From positions 1 through 64,000 of the forward strand of contig NZ_PJAU01000057.1 in NCBI RefSeq assembly GCF_002836255.1: a stretch of DNA of 64,000 nt, given 5' to 3'. Within the stretch, counting starts at the first letter, position 1, and the number at the start of each line of letters is the position of its first letter. Source of the stretch: Colwellia sp. 75C3 (GTDB taxonomy: Bacteria > Pseudomonadota > Gammaproteobacteria > Enterobacterales > Alteromonadaceae). Below are positions 45,877 through 54,699 of this stretch, in pieces. The notes under the pieces were generated by a model. It made no database searches and was not told the DNA's origin. It was given only the letters and a program-made list of their open reading frames with translations. Both the position numbers and the translations under genes were made by a program.

Positions 45877-46878
45877 ATGTTACCTATTTGCCGCGAAAAA
45901 CAACGTCAATTAAGCCGACAATACCAGCAACAAACCTTAGCACATGCCATTCTTATTCAAGGTATCGAAGGTTGTGGTAAAGATGCATTAGCACAATGGT
46001 TAATTGAGTTACTAATATGTCAAAAACCGTTGTTAGCACATAGCACAACAGAGCTTGAATCGATTGTTTCTGCCTGCGGGCAATGCAAAGCCTGCTTGTT
46101 AAGAAAAAGTGATAGCTATCCTGATCACTTATTGTTGAAAAGCGAGAATAAAACCTTAGGTGTTGACGATATTCGCCGTGGTAATGCATTTCTCGAGAAA
46201 ACTGCACATTTAGGTAAGGTGAAAACAATATTCATTCCACAAGCCCAGATCATGACGGTTGCTGCAGCTAACGCATTATTGAAAACCTTAGAAGAGCCAA
46301 GTGCGAACAGCTATATTGTTTTAATCACAGACGATCTTGATAGCTTATTACCGACAATAATAAGCCGATGTGCAGTGTATGCCATTAGACCAATGGTGGG
46401 TGAAGCACTGTTGGCGCAACTTAAGTCATCGAGTCATGGTGAGGTTAAGTTATCAAGTGATGTTTCCTTGCATGAAAGATTAAATGAGAGTGCTTTTGTT
46501 AATTTATCCCAATTAGCCGAATTAACCGACGATGCTATTTTTCAAGAGTATCAGACTTTTAATCAATGCTATTTAGATTTTTTATATTTGGGACAAAGTG
46601 AAAGTGAAGTTCTCAGTCAACTAGTTGATAATAAACATAGTTTACGTTGGTTAGAAAAAATAACTTGCAATCTAGTCAGGCAATATTATTTAGTCAAAGA
46701 AGCCGAGAAAGCAGCATTGGTTGCTAAGCAGGAAATTTCAGCACAGGTGCTTAATCAAATATATCAAGCTATCATCAGTAGTAATAAACTGATAAAGTCT
46801 TATACTCAAGCTAACCGACAATTCGTCGGTGAACAGCTTCTTATGACGATAAACAATATCGTTAGACCATCGACATAG
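45877..46878 (+). CDS. holB: DNA polymerase III subunit delta' (333 aa)
   Basis: Clamp-loader subunit. It has the AAA+ fold with a degenerate P-loop (GIEGCGKDALAQ), the zinc-finger cysteines CGQCKACLLRKSDSYPD (about 69-85), and the SRC-type arginine region TIISRCAVYAIRP (about 158). Length matches E. coli HolB (334 aa). It is 9 bp after tmk and 9 bp before pilZ, a tight operon. Confidence 0.94.
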   Translation: MLPICREKQRQLSRQYQQQTLAHAILIQGIEGCGKDALAQWLIELLICQKPLLAHSTTELESIVSACGQCKACLLRKSDSYPDHLLLKSENKTLGVDDIRRGNAFLEKTAHLGKVKTIFIPQAQIMTVAAANALLKTLEEPSANSYIVLITDDLDSLLPTIISRCAVYAIRPMVGEALLAQLKSSSHGEVKLSSDVSLHERLNESAFVNLSQLAELTDDAIFQEYQTFNQCYLDFLYLGQSESEVLSQLVDNKHSLRWLEKITCNLVRQYYLVKEAEKAALVAKQEISAQVLNQIYQAIISSNKLIKSYTQANRQFVGEQLLMTINNIVRPST

Positions 46879-46887
46879 GAGACCAAC

Positions 46888-47214
46888 TTGGTCCCATTAA
46901 ACGTAGAATTTCATTCAGAACGTGATTTATACCTTGCCTTTATGCCCTTTCTTATAGAAGGCGGTCTTTTTGTGCGTACTCCACGCCAATATGATTTAGG
47001 CGATGAAGTTGAATTAAATATATTGCTACCCGATGCGTTAGAAGAATCGATCGTTCATGGTGAAGTTAGCTGGTTAACCCCTGTTGGTGCGCAAAATGGT
47101 ACTCCACCTGGTGTCGGTGTCACTTTTGTTAAAGATCCTGAGAAGATTCGCCATCAAATTGAACAAATAATCTCTCGACATTTAAACTCTTCAGAGCCAA
47201 CACTCACTATGTAG
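46888..47214 (+). CDS. pilZ: PilZ-type type IV pilus assembly protein (108 aa)
   Basis: Resembles the P. aeruginosa PilZ protein (118 aa) in its conserved holB-pilZ context: LAFMPFLIEGGLFVRTPRQYDLGDEVELNILLPD and GEVSWLTPVGAQ...PGVGVTF. The RxxxR c-di-GMP-binding motif is absent, as in the canonical PilZ, so it probably works by protein contacts (PilB/FimX type) in pilus assembly. The start is TTG at 46888 with AGGAGA directly upstream. Confidence 0.93.
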   Translation: MVPLNVEFHSERDLYLAFMPFLIEGGLFVRTPRQYDLGDEVELNILLPDALEESIVHGEVSWLTPVGAQNGTPPGVGVTFVKDPEKIRHQIEQIISRHLNSSEPTLTM

Positions 47215-47250
47215 TTTGGTTTTCTAGTCACTACGACATATCCTTTAGCA

Positions 47251-47285
47251 TTCAAGTGTACGTTGAAACGAGTATCTTGATTGGT
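47251..47285. repeat. Possible fragment of repeat family B upstream of tatD
   Basis: The segment around TTGAAACGAGTATCTTGA resembles the right end of the long family B copy (CTGAAACGAGCATCTTCA near 26411-26428). Only one end is present, so the assignment is tentative. Confidence 0.3.
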
Positions 47286-47343
47286 AGCGGCTATAAGTGG
47301 CAAACATTCTTTTAATAAACCTTTTAAGCACAGGAGCTCCTCG

Positions 47344-48111
47344 TTGTTTATAGATTCTCATTGCCATTTAGACCGTCTTAACTTATCACTGCATGATAAT
47401 AATCTCGATAATGTTATTCAGGCTGCAAAAGCGGCTAAAGTAGATAAATTGTTGTGTGTCAGTGTAACGTTAGCTGACTTTCCTGAAATGGCCGCAAAAA
47501 CAGCTCATTATGATAATGTTCTGCTGACTTGTGGGGCTCACCCTTTAAATCAAGAATATGAAATTATACCAGAGCATTTATTGGCCTTAAGTCAAAATGA
47601 CCGTGTTATCGCTATTGGTGAAACAGGCCTGGATTATCATTACGCCCCTGAGACTAAAGACCTGCAACTTGATTCATTCAAAAAACATATTCATGTTGCC
47701 AAGCAATTAAATAAACCGCTTATTATTCATACTCGCGCAGCACAAGAGGATACCTTGTCGTTATTGCGCAGCGAAGGGGCAGAGCAGGTAGGTGGTATTC
47801 TTCATTGCTTTACTGAAAGCTGGGATATGGCTGAACAAGCAATAGCGTTAGGTTTTTATATTTCCTTTTCGGGTATTGTCACCTTTAAAAATGCTACAGC
47901 CCTTAGAGAAGTGGCAGCATTAGTACCTGATGATAAATTCTTGATCGAAACTGATGCACCTTATCTAGCACCTGTTCCTCATCGCGGAAAAGAAAATCAG
48001 CCGGCCTATGTAGTTGAAGTAGCCAAACACTTGGCAAGTATTCGTGGACAATCAGTTGAAGAAATAGCGAAGCTATCGAGTGATAACTTTAATCGTCTCT
48101 TTAACCTATAA
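47344..48111 (+). CDS. ycfH: TatD-family metal-dependent hydrolase, YcfH type (255 aa)
   Basis: A TIM-barrel hydrolase of the TatD family, thought to act as a DNase or deaminase-like enzyme. Metal ligands are SHCHLDRL, GETGLDYHYAPETK, IIHTRAAQ, LHCFTES and ETDAPYLAPVPHRGKENQP. Length is close to E. coli YcfH (265 aa). The start is TTG at 47344, with AGGAG at 47332-47336; the upstream in-frame TTG at 47281 would add 21 residues without homology. It is the last gene of the rluC-tatD block. Confidence 0.92.
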   Translation: MFIDSHCHLDRLNLSLHDNNLDNVIQAAKAAKVDKLLCVSVTLADFPEMAAKTAHYDNVLLTCGAHPLNQEYEIIPEHLLALSQNDRVIAIGETGLDYHYAPETKDLQLDSFKKHIHVAKQLNKPLIIHTRAAQEDTLSLLRSEGAEQVGGILHCFTESWDMAEQAIALGFYISFSGIVTFKNATALREVAALVPDDKFLIETDAPYLAPVPHRGKENQPAYVVEVAKHLASIRGQSVEEIAKLSSDNFNRLFNL

Positions 48112-48153
48112 ATAATTTTGATAGCGTAACCGTTATTTTCATGATTTTTAGTC

Positions 48154-48180
48154 AAAAAAAAACCCAAACATACGTTTGGG
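48154..48180 (-). terminator. Rho-independent terminator for the antiporter transcript
   Basis: CCCAAAC (48163-48169) pairs with GTTTGGG (48174-48180), loop ATAC, with nine A on the low side (a U-run for minus-strand RNA). It lies about 430 bp beyond the antiporter stop, an unusually long 3' extension. It may instead end an unannotated minus-strand RNA. Confidence 0.7.
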
Positions 48181-48611
48181 CTCAAGGGTTGGCTCAAGGG
48201 GTTTGAGCCGTGCGCTAATTAACCATTATCTGGTAATTAAGATAAAAACATAAACAAAAACAAAACAAAAATAAACTAGGGTTGTAATCCAATTTACTAC
48301 ACCTTAACAGTAATAAACTTACTTCCTGCTAAGCTTGTGATATTAAGTGTAGTGTATGTTTTTTAAATAGCTAATGTTTTTTTATTTATTTATTTACTGC
48401 TTAAAATACAAAGGCTTGATGGTTATTTCACACTGTTTATCTATGTTTTAATCTAAGATTACTCACAGTTACAGCACTGCTTTTTCACACGTTTTCCACA
48501 GGATTTACACAGCGTCAGCTATAGCTGAGCTTTGGTTTTTTTTTGGGCGTTTATCTGCCTATCTAAGCGAAATCAACCACAGTAAATTTTGTGGTTATTG
48601 CACCCGCCATT
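48181..48611. other. Structured gene-free stretch between tatD and the antiporter
   Basis: No open frame is seen. Features include GGCTCAA (48191-48197) paired with TTGAGCC (48203-48209), two copies of GGCTCAAGGG-like sequence, a long poly-A/AAAAC tract near 48240-48270, and near 48515-48550 the palindrome TCAGCTATAGCTGA followed closely by GCTTTGG and nine T, a terminator shape on the plus strand. A TTTTCCACAGG near 48490 resembles a DnaA box. A small RNA is possible; none is proven. Confidence 0.4.
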
Positions 48612-50180
48612 TTATGTTTTAGGCAATAATGCCAAACTTTCCTCAGCAAAACCGACACCAGCTTCAGTGTAAAAGTTAAATACTTTGTCAATACCGAATT
48701 CTTCTAGTTGTAAACGTTCATCATCATAGCGTGCGACAGCGGCAATTTTCCCCTGATAATTTGCAGCATTCAACTGTGTGGTAATACTTATCGCATCTTG
48801 TACTGAAGGCAGCGCAAGCAATACTAGCTCAAGTCGTGAAAGATCCATGCTTTCCCAAAAGTGGATATCTTCAGCGTCCCCATAGTAGGCTTCTATACCT
48901 TTGTTTGTTAGCCAGGTTATTTTTTCTTTATCGGCATCTAAGCCCCATGCAGGATTAGTGCTATGGCTATTAATGGCTTGATAAGCACCCATGCCGACTC
49001 TACCCATACCAATTATTACGATAGGGCGCTGAGATGGTTGACAAAAGTCGTCTTCTTCGAGTTTCGCTTGCCGCTCAAAAAGAGACAAAAAACTTCTGTG
49101 TTTAGCAAAGAGTGTATGGGCAAACCTATATAGGATATTGGTTAAAATAAACGAGATGGCCATGCTTAATGCAAGGATCACTAGCCAATCGTTACTAAGC
49201 CAGCCTGAACTTACGCTCAAGGCTCCTACAATTAAACCAAATTCACTAAAATTACTTAAAGATAAAGCGCTCAAGAAAGCACTGCGACAACGCATTTTTA
49301 ATAGGCTGAAAATACCGTAAAACATTACAAACTTTATGGGAATTAATAATATTAATAAGGTTGCTAATCCTAACATCTCTAGTGTTGGTACCGCGGTAAA
49401 TCCTATAGAGAGGAAGAAGCCTATTAAAAATATATCCTTAAACCCCATCAAAGCTTTACTAATTTCTGTCGCTTTAAGGTGAGAAGCTAAGAACATACCA
49501 ACAAGTAATGCCCCTAAGTCGCCCTTAATATTAACCAATTCAAATAATTCATAACTACCTAGCGCTAAAAAGAAGCCCATTAATGGAATTAACTCACCAT
49601 GACCAACATGATTGATCACTCTATTAATAAGGGGCTTTATTAGGAATAAGGCTAATAGTGAAAAGGCCCAAACGGATGGCATTTTTCCGGTAGCGGCAAC
49701 TAAAAAAGCAACGGCAATAATATCTTGAATGACAAGGATACTAACCGCTAACTTTCCGTGTCGAGTACGCATTTCGCCATTTTCTTCTAATAATTTGATG
49801 ACACAAACCGTGCTGCTAAAACTCAAGGCAAAAGCAATCAATGCAGCGGTCATTAAGTCTAAATCACTGAAGTAACTCACTGACATCATGGCGAGTACCT
49901 TAACAAATGTTATCGTGACTACAATCCAAAGTAAGGTATGTAAAGAACAACCTAACCAAACTTCTGTTTTAAATAGGTTTTTTACATTGAGCTTTAGACC
50001 TATGGTAAATAACATGATGGTAATGCCAAGATCACTTAATAGACTTAAGCTTTCATCAGCTTGGTAGCCTGCGATATTTAGAATAAAGCCAGCAGCAAGG
50101 AAACCAATGGAAGGGGGCAGTGAGATCGTTTTTGCCCCTAGGCCACAGATAAAAGCGAAAAGTATCCAGATAAAGTCCAT
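48612..50180 (-). CDS. CPA2-family cation:proton antiporter with TrkA-N domain (522 aa)
   Basis: The N-terminal about 370 residues have about 11-12 membrane helices of the Na+/H+ exchanger fold (CPA2), including the conserved acidic helix region FALSFSSTVCVIKLLEENG and the LVIQDIIAVAFL motif. A cytoplasmic Rossmann TrkA-N/RCK domain follows (about 385-500; IVIIGMGRVGMGAYQAI, LDADKEKITWL). This layout matches KefB/YbaL-type K+ or Na+ efflux systems. Ion specificity cannot be told. It is a single-gene unit with a long 3' region. Confidence 0.9.
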   Translation of the reverse strand: MDFIWILFAFICGLGAKTISLPPSIGFLAAGFILNIAGYQADESLSLLSDLGITIMLFTIGLKLNVKNLFKTEVWLGCSLHTLLWIVVTITFVKVLAMMSVSYFSDLDLMTAALIAFALSFSSTVCVIKLLEENGEMRTRHGKLAVSILVIQDIIAVAFLVAATGKMPSVWAFSLLALFLIKPLINRVINHVGHGELIPLMGFFLALGSYELFELVNIKGDLGALLVGMFLASHLKATEISKALMGFKDIFLIGFFLSIGFTAVPTLEMLGLATLLILLIPIKFVMFYGIFSLLKMRCRSAFLSALSLSNFSEFGLIVGALSVSSGWLSNDWLVILALSMAISFILTNILYRFAHTLFAKHRSFLSLFERQAKLEEDDFCQPSQRPIVIIGMGRVGMGAYQAINSHSTNPAWGLDADKEKITWLTNKGIEAYYGDAEDIHFWESMDLSRLELVLLALPSVQDAISITTQLNAANYQGKIAAVARYDDERLQLEEFGIDKVFNFYTEAGVGFAEESLALLPKT

Positions 50181-50550
50181 AGTATTGCTCTAGTTTATGT
50201 TGATTATTAAACAGAAAAGGTTTGATTTTTTGACAAATGAGACGAGATATATTTTAGCACTAACGATAAATTATGAAAAATATTTATCGGATAATATTTT
50301 ATAATGTACTCACTCTACTTAAGGTAAGTTTACCTTAAAAACAAGCTCTTATACCAATTAAATCAGCTAATATAGCAAGGTTTGTTAAGTGTGAAATTTA
50401 ATGAGAAAATCGCTTGAATGAGTCATAGCGGGTTATAGTGATTGATAACCTGCTATGTTAATGGAAATTTGATTTAGTTATATTGATTTAGCTACGTTAA
50501 TTGTCATTTAACGAGCATGTTTTAATGGTTTTCTACGCTTAATCTGCGCA
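50181..50550. other. 370-bp gene-free region with a hairpin at 50424-50457
   Basis: CATAGC-G-GGTTAT (50424-50436) pairs with ATAACC-T-GCTATG (50445-50457) around an 8-nt loop, a 13-bp stem with one G-T pair. Near 50351 the motif ATACCAATTAAATCA resembles the family A terminus, so this may be a decayed copy. It contains no coding frame and presumably the antiporter promoter near 50200-50330. Confidence 0.45.
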
Positions 50551-51171
50551 CTACTCTTGTAGCCACTTAGTAATTTCCTTATCCATAAAATCACGGATTA
50601 TTGGCTGTGCTTTTACATTAGGATGTAAATTATCGTTTAGCATTAGCGAAGTATCTATTGCAATGTTTTCCATAAAGAATGGCATCAGATAGGCGCCTGT
50701 TTTCTTGGCTACTTTATTATAACTACCAGTAAACATTTGCAGGTATCTGGGGCCTAAATTGGGTGGTATTTGAATTTCCATGAGAGCAACTTTTGCTCCA
50801 TGTTGTTGGCTTTTAGTAACCAGCAGGCTTAAATGTTTTTGTAATAATTTAACAGGAAATCCTCTTATACCGTCATTACCACCGAGCTCAATTAAGACAT
50901 GGCTAGGTTGGTGTGTCTTTAGCCAAGCATCTATTTTCAATAAAGCGTTATCGGTAGTTTGGCCACTGATGGCGGTATTAATAATAGTGATGGGTGTGTT
51001 ATCGTCACTATATTTATTTTGTAACAAATGAACCCATGCTTGAGCTTGCTCAAGACCATAGCCAGCGCTTAAGCTGTCACCAATAAGTAAAATTCTATCA
51101 TTGGCAACACTTGTAAATGATAGGTTTGTCAGAATTAATATAATAATAAATTTTAGGAAATAACGCGTCAT
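50551..51171 (-). CDS. tesA: TesA: thioesterase I / protease I / lysophospholipase L1 (206 aa)
   Basis: A periplasmic SGNH/GDSL hydrolase. A signal peptide spans residues 1-23 (hydrophobic IIILILTNLSF, cleavage near VAN). Block I is LLIGDSLSAGYGL with the catalytic Ser, block III is LIELGGNDGIRG, and block V is LNDNLHPNVKAQ with the catalytic Asp-His. Length matches E. coli TesA (208 aa). Its ATG overlaps the ybbA ATG on the opposite strand by two bases, so both promoters must lie within each other's coding regions. Confidence 0.94.
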   Translation of the reverse strand: MTRYFLKFIIILILTNLSFTSVANDRILLIGDSLSAGYGLEQAQAWVHLLQNKYSDDNTPITIINTAISGQTTDNALLKIDAWLKTHQPSHVLIELGGNDGIRGFPVKLLQKHLSLLVTKSQQHGAKVALMEIQIPPNLGPRYLQMFTGSYNKVAKKTGAYLMPFFMENIAIDTSLMLNDNLHPNVKAQPIIRDFMDKEITKWLQE

Positions 51172-51883
51172 GTCAGTACTTTCTCAGTTAAATGTTATTC
51201 AAGTGTCAGGGCTTACTAAGCGTGTAAGTACACTTGAAGGAAGCCTCACTATCCTTAGCGATATTAACTTCACTGTCAAGTCAGGAGAGTCAGTAGCCAT
51301 TGTTGGCGCTTCCGGCTCTGGAAAATCTACATTACTAAGTTTATTAGCCGGATTAGATATAGCCAGTGAAGGCGATGTACATCTTGATGGTGAGGCCTTA
51401 AGTACCCTTGATGAAGAAGCACGTGCTCGGGTTAGAGCAGAGAAAATTGGTTTTGTTTTCCAATCATTTATGTTGGTGCAAAGTTTAACCGCACTTGAAA
51501 ATGTCATGTTACCCGCAGAGCTTGCTGGCGATCATGATGCCAAAAAACAAGCAATTGAGTTATTAGAGAAAGTAGGGCTTTCACATCGACTTGAACATTA
51601 TCCTTCACAATTGTCAGGAGGCGAGCAACAACGAGTCGCTATTGCTCGAGCCTTTATCGGCTCACCAAAAATATTGTTTGCCGATGAGCCATCAGCGAAT
51701 CTTGACAGTAAAAATGGTCATTTGATTGAAACGTTATTATTTGATTTAAACAAACAAAACGGCACCACACTCGTGTTAGTTACTCATGATGAGCAATTAG
51801 CAAAGCAATGCCAACGCATCATACACATTGAAGGCGGGCAGCTTGAAAAGATCAGCGAAGGAGGAGCAGCCAATGTGGGTTAA
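51170..51883 (+). CDS. ybbA: ABC transporter ATP-binding protein YbbA (237 aa)
   Basis: LolD/MacB-type ATPase paired with the permease YbbP. Walker A is GASGSGKST (about 46-54), the Q-loop VFQSFMLV, the signature LSGGEQQR (about 148) and Walker B ILFADEPS. It is divergent from tesA as in E. coli, with start codons interlocked in CATG. Its end overlaps the ybbP start by 11 bp, implying translational coupling. The substrate is unknown; the family works on envelope lipids or lipoproteins. Confidence 0.93.
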   Translation: MSVLSQLNVIQVSGLTKRVSTLEGSLTILSDINFTVKSGESVAIVGASGSGKSTLLSLLAGLDIASEGDVHLDGEALSTLDEEARARVRAEKIGFVFQSFMLVQSLTALENVMLPAELAGDHDAKKQAIELLEKVGLSHRLEHYPSQLSGGEQQRVAIARAFIGSPKILFADEPSANLDSKNGHLIETLLFDLNKQNGTTLVLVTHDEQLAKQCQRIIHIEGGQLEKISEGGAANVG

Positions 51884-54386
51884 GCTGGCTTTTAAACTCT
51901 TCTCACGAGAGTTTCGTCGTGGTGAATTAACCATTATCTTTGCTGCAATCGCGCTGGCGGTGCTCACTGTCTTTAGTTTATCGTCAATTACCGAAAGAAT
52001 TGGCTTGAATATAGCGCAAAAAAGTAGTGATTTCATTGCAGCAGATCGCCGTTTGTCTAGTAATCACGCCTTTGATGCACAAGTACTAACACAAGCGAAT
52101 GATTTCGGCCTTGAAACGGCCAAGATGCTCTACTTTGATTCAATGTTGTTTGCCAATGATGAGTTGGTTTTAGGCTCTGTAAAAGCGATAACTGAGACCT
52201 ATCCTTTGCGCGGAAAAATAACAATCAAAGACAGCCTAACTAGTCCTGATTATGAAGTTGATACGGGTCCTAAGGCTGGTTCAGTCTGGTTGAGTGAAGG
52301 TTTATTTTATACCCTTGACTTAAAAATTGGTGATCAGATCGAATTAGGTGCAGGTGTTTTCAACGTCGGTAAAGTATTGGTGAAAGAGCCTGACGCACCA
52401 TTTTTCTCTTTATCGGGTAATAAACGTGTCCTGTTAAGCTATGACGATATCCCGACAACTCAAGCAGTTCAAGCGGGTAGTCGAGTATTTCATCGTCTTC
52501 TTTTTTCAGGTAATGAACAACAACTCAGTGATTATTATACTTGGCTTAAACCAGAACTTAAAAGTAATCAAAATTGGGAAGGCATTAAAGATAGACAATC
52601 ACCTTTGGGCAATAACTTAGACCGCGCGGAACGATTTTTATTACTCGCCGGTTTATTTGGTATTATGCTAGCAGCGGTTGCTATGGCCGTTTCAGCGAAA
52701 CGTTATTGTGAACGTCAGTATGATCCCGTAGCTATGATGAAAACACTTGGTGGTAGTCGTAAAGTTATCCGTAATATTTTTCTTTTACACCTTAGCCTAG
52801 TAACAACTTTTTCTATTGCTGCTGGCTTAGCGATAGGTTTTATCTTACAAACCATTGGTGCGGATTATTTAGCGACATTTATGGGCACTGAATTACCACA
52901 AGCAGGTGTTAGACCTTGGTTATTGTCTAGCTTTATTGGTCTTATTTGCGCGATGATGTTTTCACTTAAACCTTTACTTGATTTATTCGATATTCCGCCA
53001 CTGCGTGTCTTACGTCGTAATTTAGGCGATACCTTAGCCGTTAGTCGCCTTCACCTTGCGTTATCATTTATTACTATTTTTGTTTTAATGTGGATATTTA
53101 GTGGTGAGATTGTTACTACGCTAATTTTGTTTGCTTCTACTTTATTAGTCATTGCCATTTTATTCGGCATATCTCGATTATTATTTGCCGCTGGCCGGAG
53201 TTTAGGCCTTCGACCTGGCTCTAGTTGGTCTTTGGCGATAGCAACATTGCAAAAAAGAGCGAATGCGAATGCTATTCAACTGATCAGTTTTGCGTTGGCT
53301 ATTAAGCTAATGTTATTTTTGGTGGTATTAAAAACCGATATCATAGCCGATTGGCAAATGCAGGTTCCAGCCGATGCGCCTAATATGTTTATCATCAATA
53401 TTGCTGAAGACGAAGTTACTCCAATTGAACAATTCTTTACTGAAAACAATATTGCCCATGAAGCTTTTTATCCTGTTTTCAGTGGCAGAGTTGATGCGGT
53501 AAATGGTGAGAAATTTGCTCGAAGAGTATCAAAGCAAGAGGGTGAAGAAAAAGATGAAGACGCTAAAGAAGGCGTTCGTAGAGAGCCTAACTTAACTTGG
53601 TTAGAAACCCTACCTGAAGGTAATGAAATAACGGAAGGGCAATGGTTCTCTGATGAAGCTATGGCTGGTCATGAGATCGAAGTATCCGTTTTTGATGGCT
53701 GGAAAGAATCACTTGATCTAAAACTGGGCGATACCATTACACTGTTAGTGAATGAACAACCGATAGAAGCTAAAGTCACTAGTTTCAGAGAGGTTGATTG
53801 GGGTACGCTAAAACCTAACTTTGTCATGATTTTAAGTCCAAACATGGCAGGCATGGTACCGGTAACTTATTTCAGCGCAGCACAACTGCAAGATAAGCAC
53901 ACCAAGGATATTAGTCAGTTATTACAGCGTTATCCGACGATAAGTATGATTGATATCAAATCTCAAATTGAACAAGCCCAATCTATTATTGCGCAAGTTT
54001 CATTAGCGATTGGTTTTGTTTTATCTATTGTATTGGTCAGTGGTGCTTTAGTGCTTATTTCACAAGTACAAGCCAGTTTGGCTGAGCGTATGCAAGAAGT
54101 GGTGATATTACGAACATTAGGTGCTAAAGGTCGACTAATTAAGCTCGCCACGCTTTATGAATTCATGTTGTTGGGCGCTATTTCTGGCTTAGTTGCTGCC
54201 ATCGTCAGTGACGTTGCTTTACTGGTAATTCAACAGCAACTCTTTAGTATCGAAGGTCGCCTGCATCCTTATATTTGGTTATTAGGACCATTTAGTGGCG
54301 CTTTTTTTGTTTCATCTATTGGTTACTTTATGGTTGCAAGAACCATGAGACAAAATACTCAAGGTTTACTAAGAAAGCTTGCTTAA
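51873..54386 (+). CDS. ybbP: FtsX/MacB-type ABC permease YbbP (837 aa)
   Basis: A large permease with two FtsX modules and about ten membrane segments: one at about 22-42, a periplasmic domain to about 245, helices at about 250-460, a second periplasmic domain, and a final helix trio at about 700-820 (VLVSGALVLISQVQASLAERMQEVVILRTLGA). E. coli YbbP is 804 aa. The ATG at 51873 is chosen because GGAGGAG lies just upstream; an in-frame ATG at 51828 would overlap ybbA by 56 bp without an equivalent site. A charged insert (about 550-570, QEGEEKDEDAKEG) is unusual. Confidence 0.92.
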   Translation: MWVKLAFKLFSREFRRGELTIIFAAIALAVLTVFSLSSITERIGLNIAQKSSDFIAADRRLSSNHAFDAQVLTQANDFGLETAKMLYFDSMLFANDELVLGSVKAITETYPLRGKITIKDSLTSPDYEVDTGPKAGSVWLSEGLFYTLDLKIGDQIELGAGVFNVGKVLVKEPDAPFFSLSGNKRVLLSYDDIPTTQAVQAGSRVFHRLLFSGNEQQLSDYYTWLKPELKSNQNWEGIKDRQSPLGNNLDRAERFLLLAGLFGIMLAAVAMAVSAKRYCERQYDPVAMMKTLGGSRKVIRNIFLLHLSLVTTFSIAAGLAIGFILQTIGADYLATFMGTELPQAGVRPWLLSSFIGLICAMMFSLKPLLDLFDIPPLRVLRRNLGDTLAVSRLHLALSFITIFVLMWIFSGEIVTTLILFASTLLVIAILFGISRLLFAAGRSLGLRPGSSWSLAIATLQKRANANAIQLISFALAIKLMLFLVVLKTDIIADWQMQVPADAPNMFIINIAEDEVTPIEQFFTENNIAHEAFYPVFSGRVDAVNGEKFARRVSKQEGEEKDEDAKEGVRREPNLTWLETLPEGNEITEGQWFSDEAMAGHEIEVSVFDGWKESLDLKLGDTITLLVNEQPIEAKVTSFREVDWGTLKPNFVMILSPNMAGMVPVTYFSAAQLQDKHTKDISQLLQRYPTISMIDIKSQIEQAQSIIAQVSLAIGFVLSIVLVSGALVLISQVQASLAERMQEVVILRTLGAKGRLIKLATLYEFMLLGAISGLVAAIVSDVALLVIQQQLFSIEGRLHPYIWLLGPFSGAFFVSSIGYFMVARTMRQNTQGLLRKLA

Positions 54387-54431
54387 TATATATCAGCGCT
54401 CCCATACCTCAATTGGGAGCGCTAAATAACT

Positions 54432-54574
54432 ATACCCGCTCGACTTGAAGATGCTCCTGCATTCTCTAATAACACCATCCAACTAGCGTTATTGTCGAAA
54501 TCAATAACGTAATATACAGCGTTTATAAACCAGCCCTTTGGGGAAAACTGAACATCTGCAAGTGGAAAGGGTAT
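54432..54574. repeat. Dispersed repeat family B, short copy (143 bp)
   Basis: It begins ATACCCGCTCGACTTGAAGATGC and ends with its imperfect complement (AACATCTGCAAGTGGAAAGGGTAT). The core ATTGTCGAAATCAATAACG and GTTTATAAACCAGCCCTTTGGGGAAAACTGA is shared with the 265-bp copy at 26178. It lacks the long copy's internal 110 bp. It fills the 54387-54699 gap; nothing else is visible there. Confidence 0.8.
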
Positions 54575-54699
54575 AAATAACTCGTGTTGCGATTAAATCA
54601 TTTTTAATTAGCAAAACTTAACACTGATAAATCAACAGTTCCTAGTGTAAATTTTATAATTGAGGTATATTGATGCGATAAAATATAAGGAAAATTTTT

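Noticed and set aside
48485..48505. DnaA-box-like TTTTCCACAGG suggesting an origin
   Set aside because: A single inexact box without a cluster, DnaA/DnaN genes or an unwinding element is not enough for an origin.
51828..51872. Upstream start for ybbP
   Set aside because: It would overlap ybbA by 56 bp. The ATG at 51873 is preceded by GGAGGAG and gives the family N-terminus.
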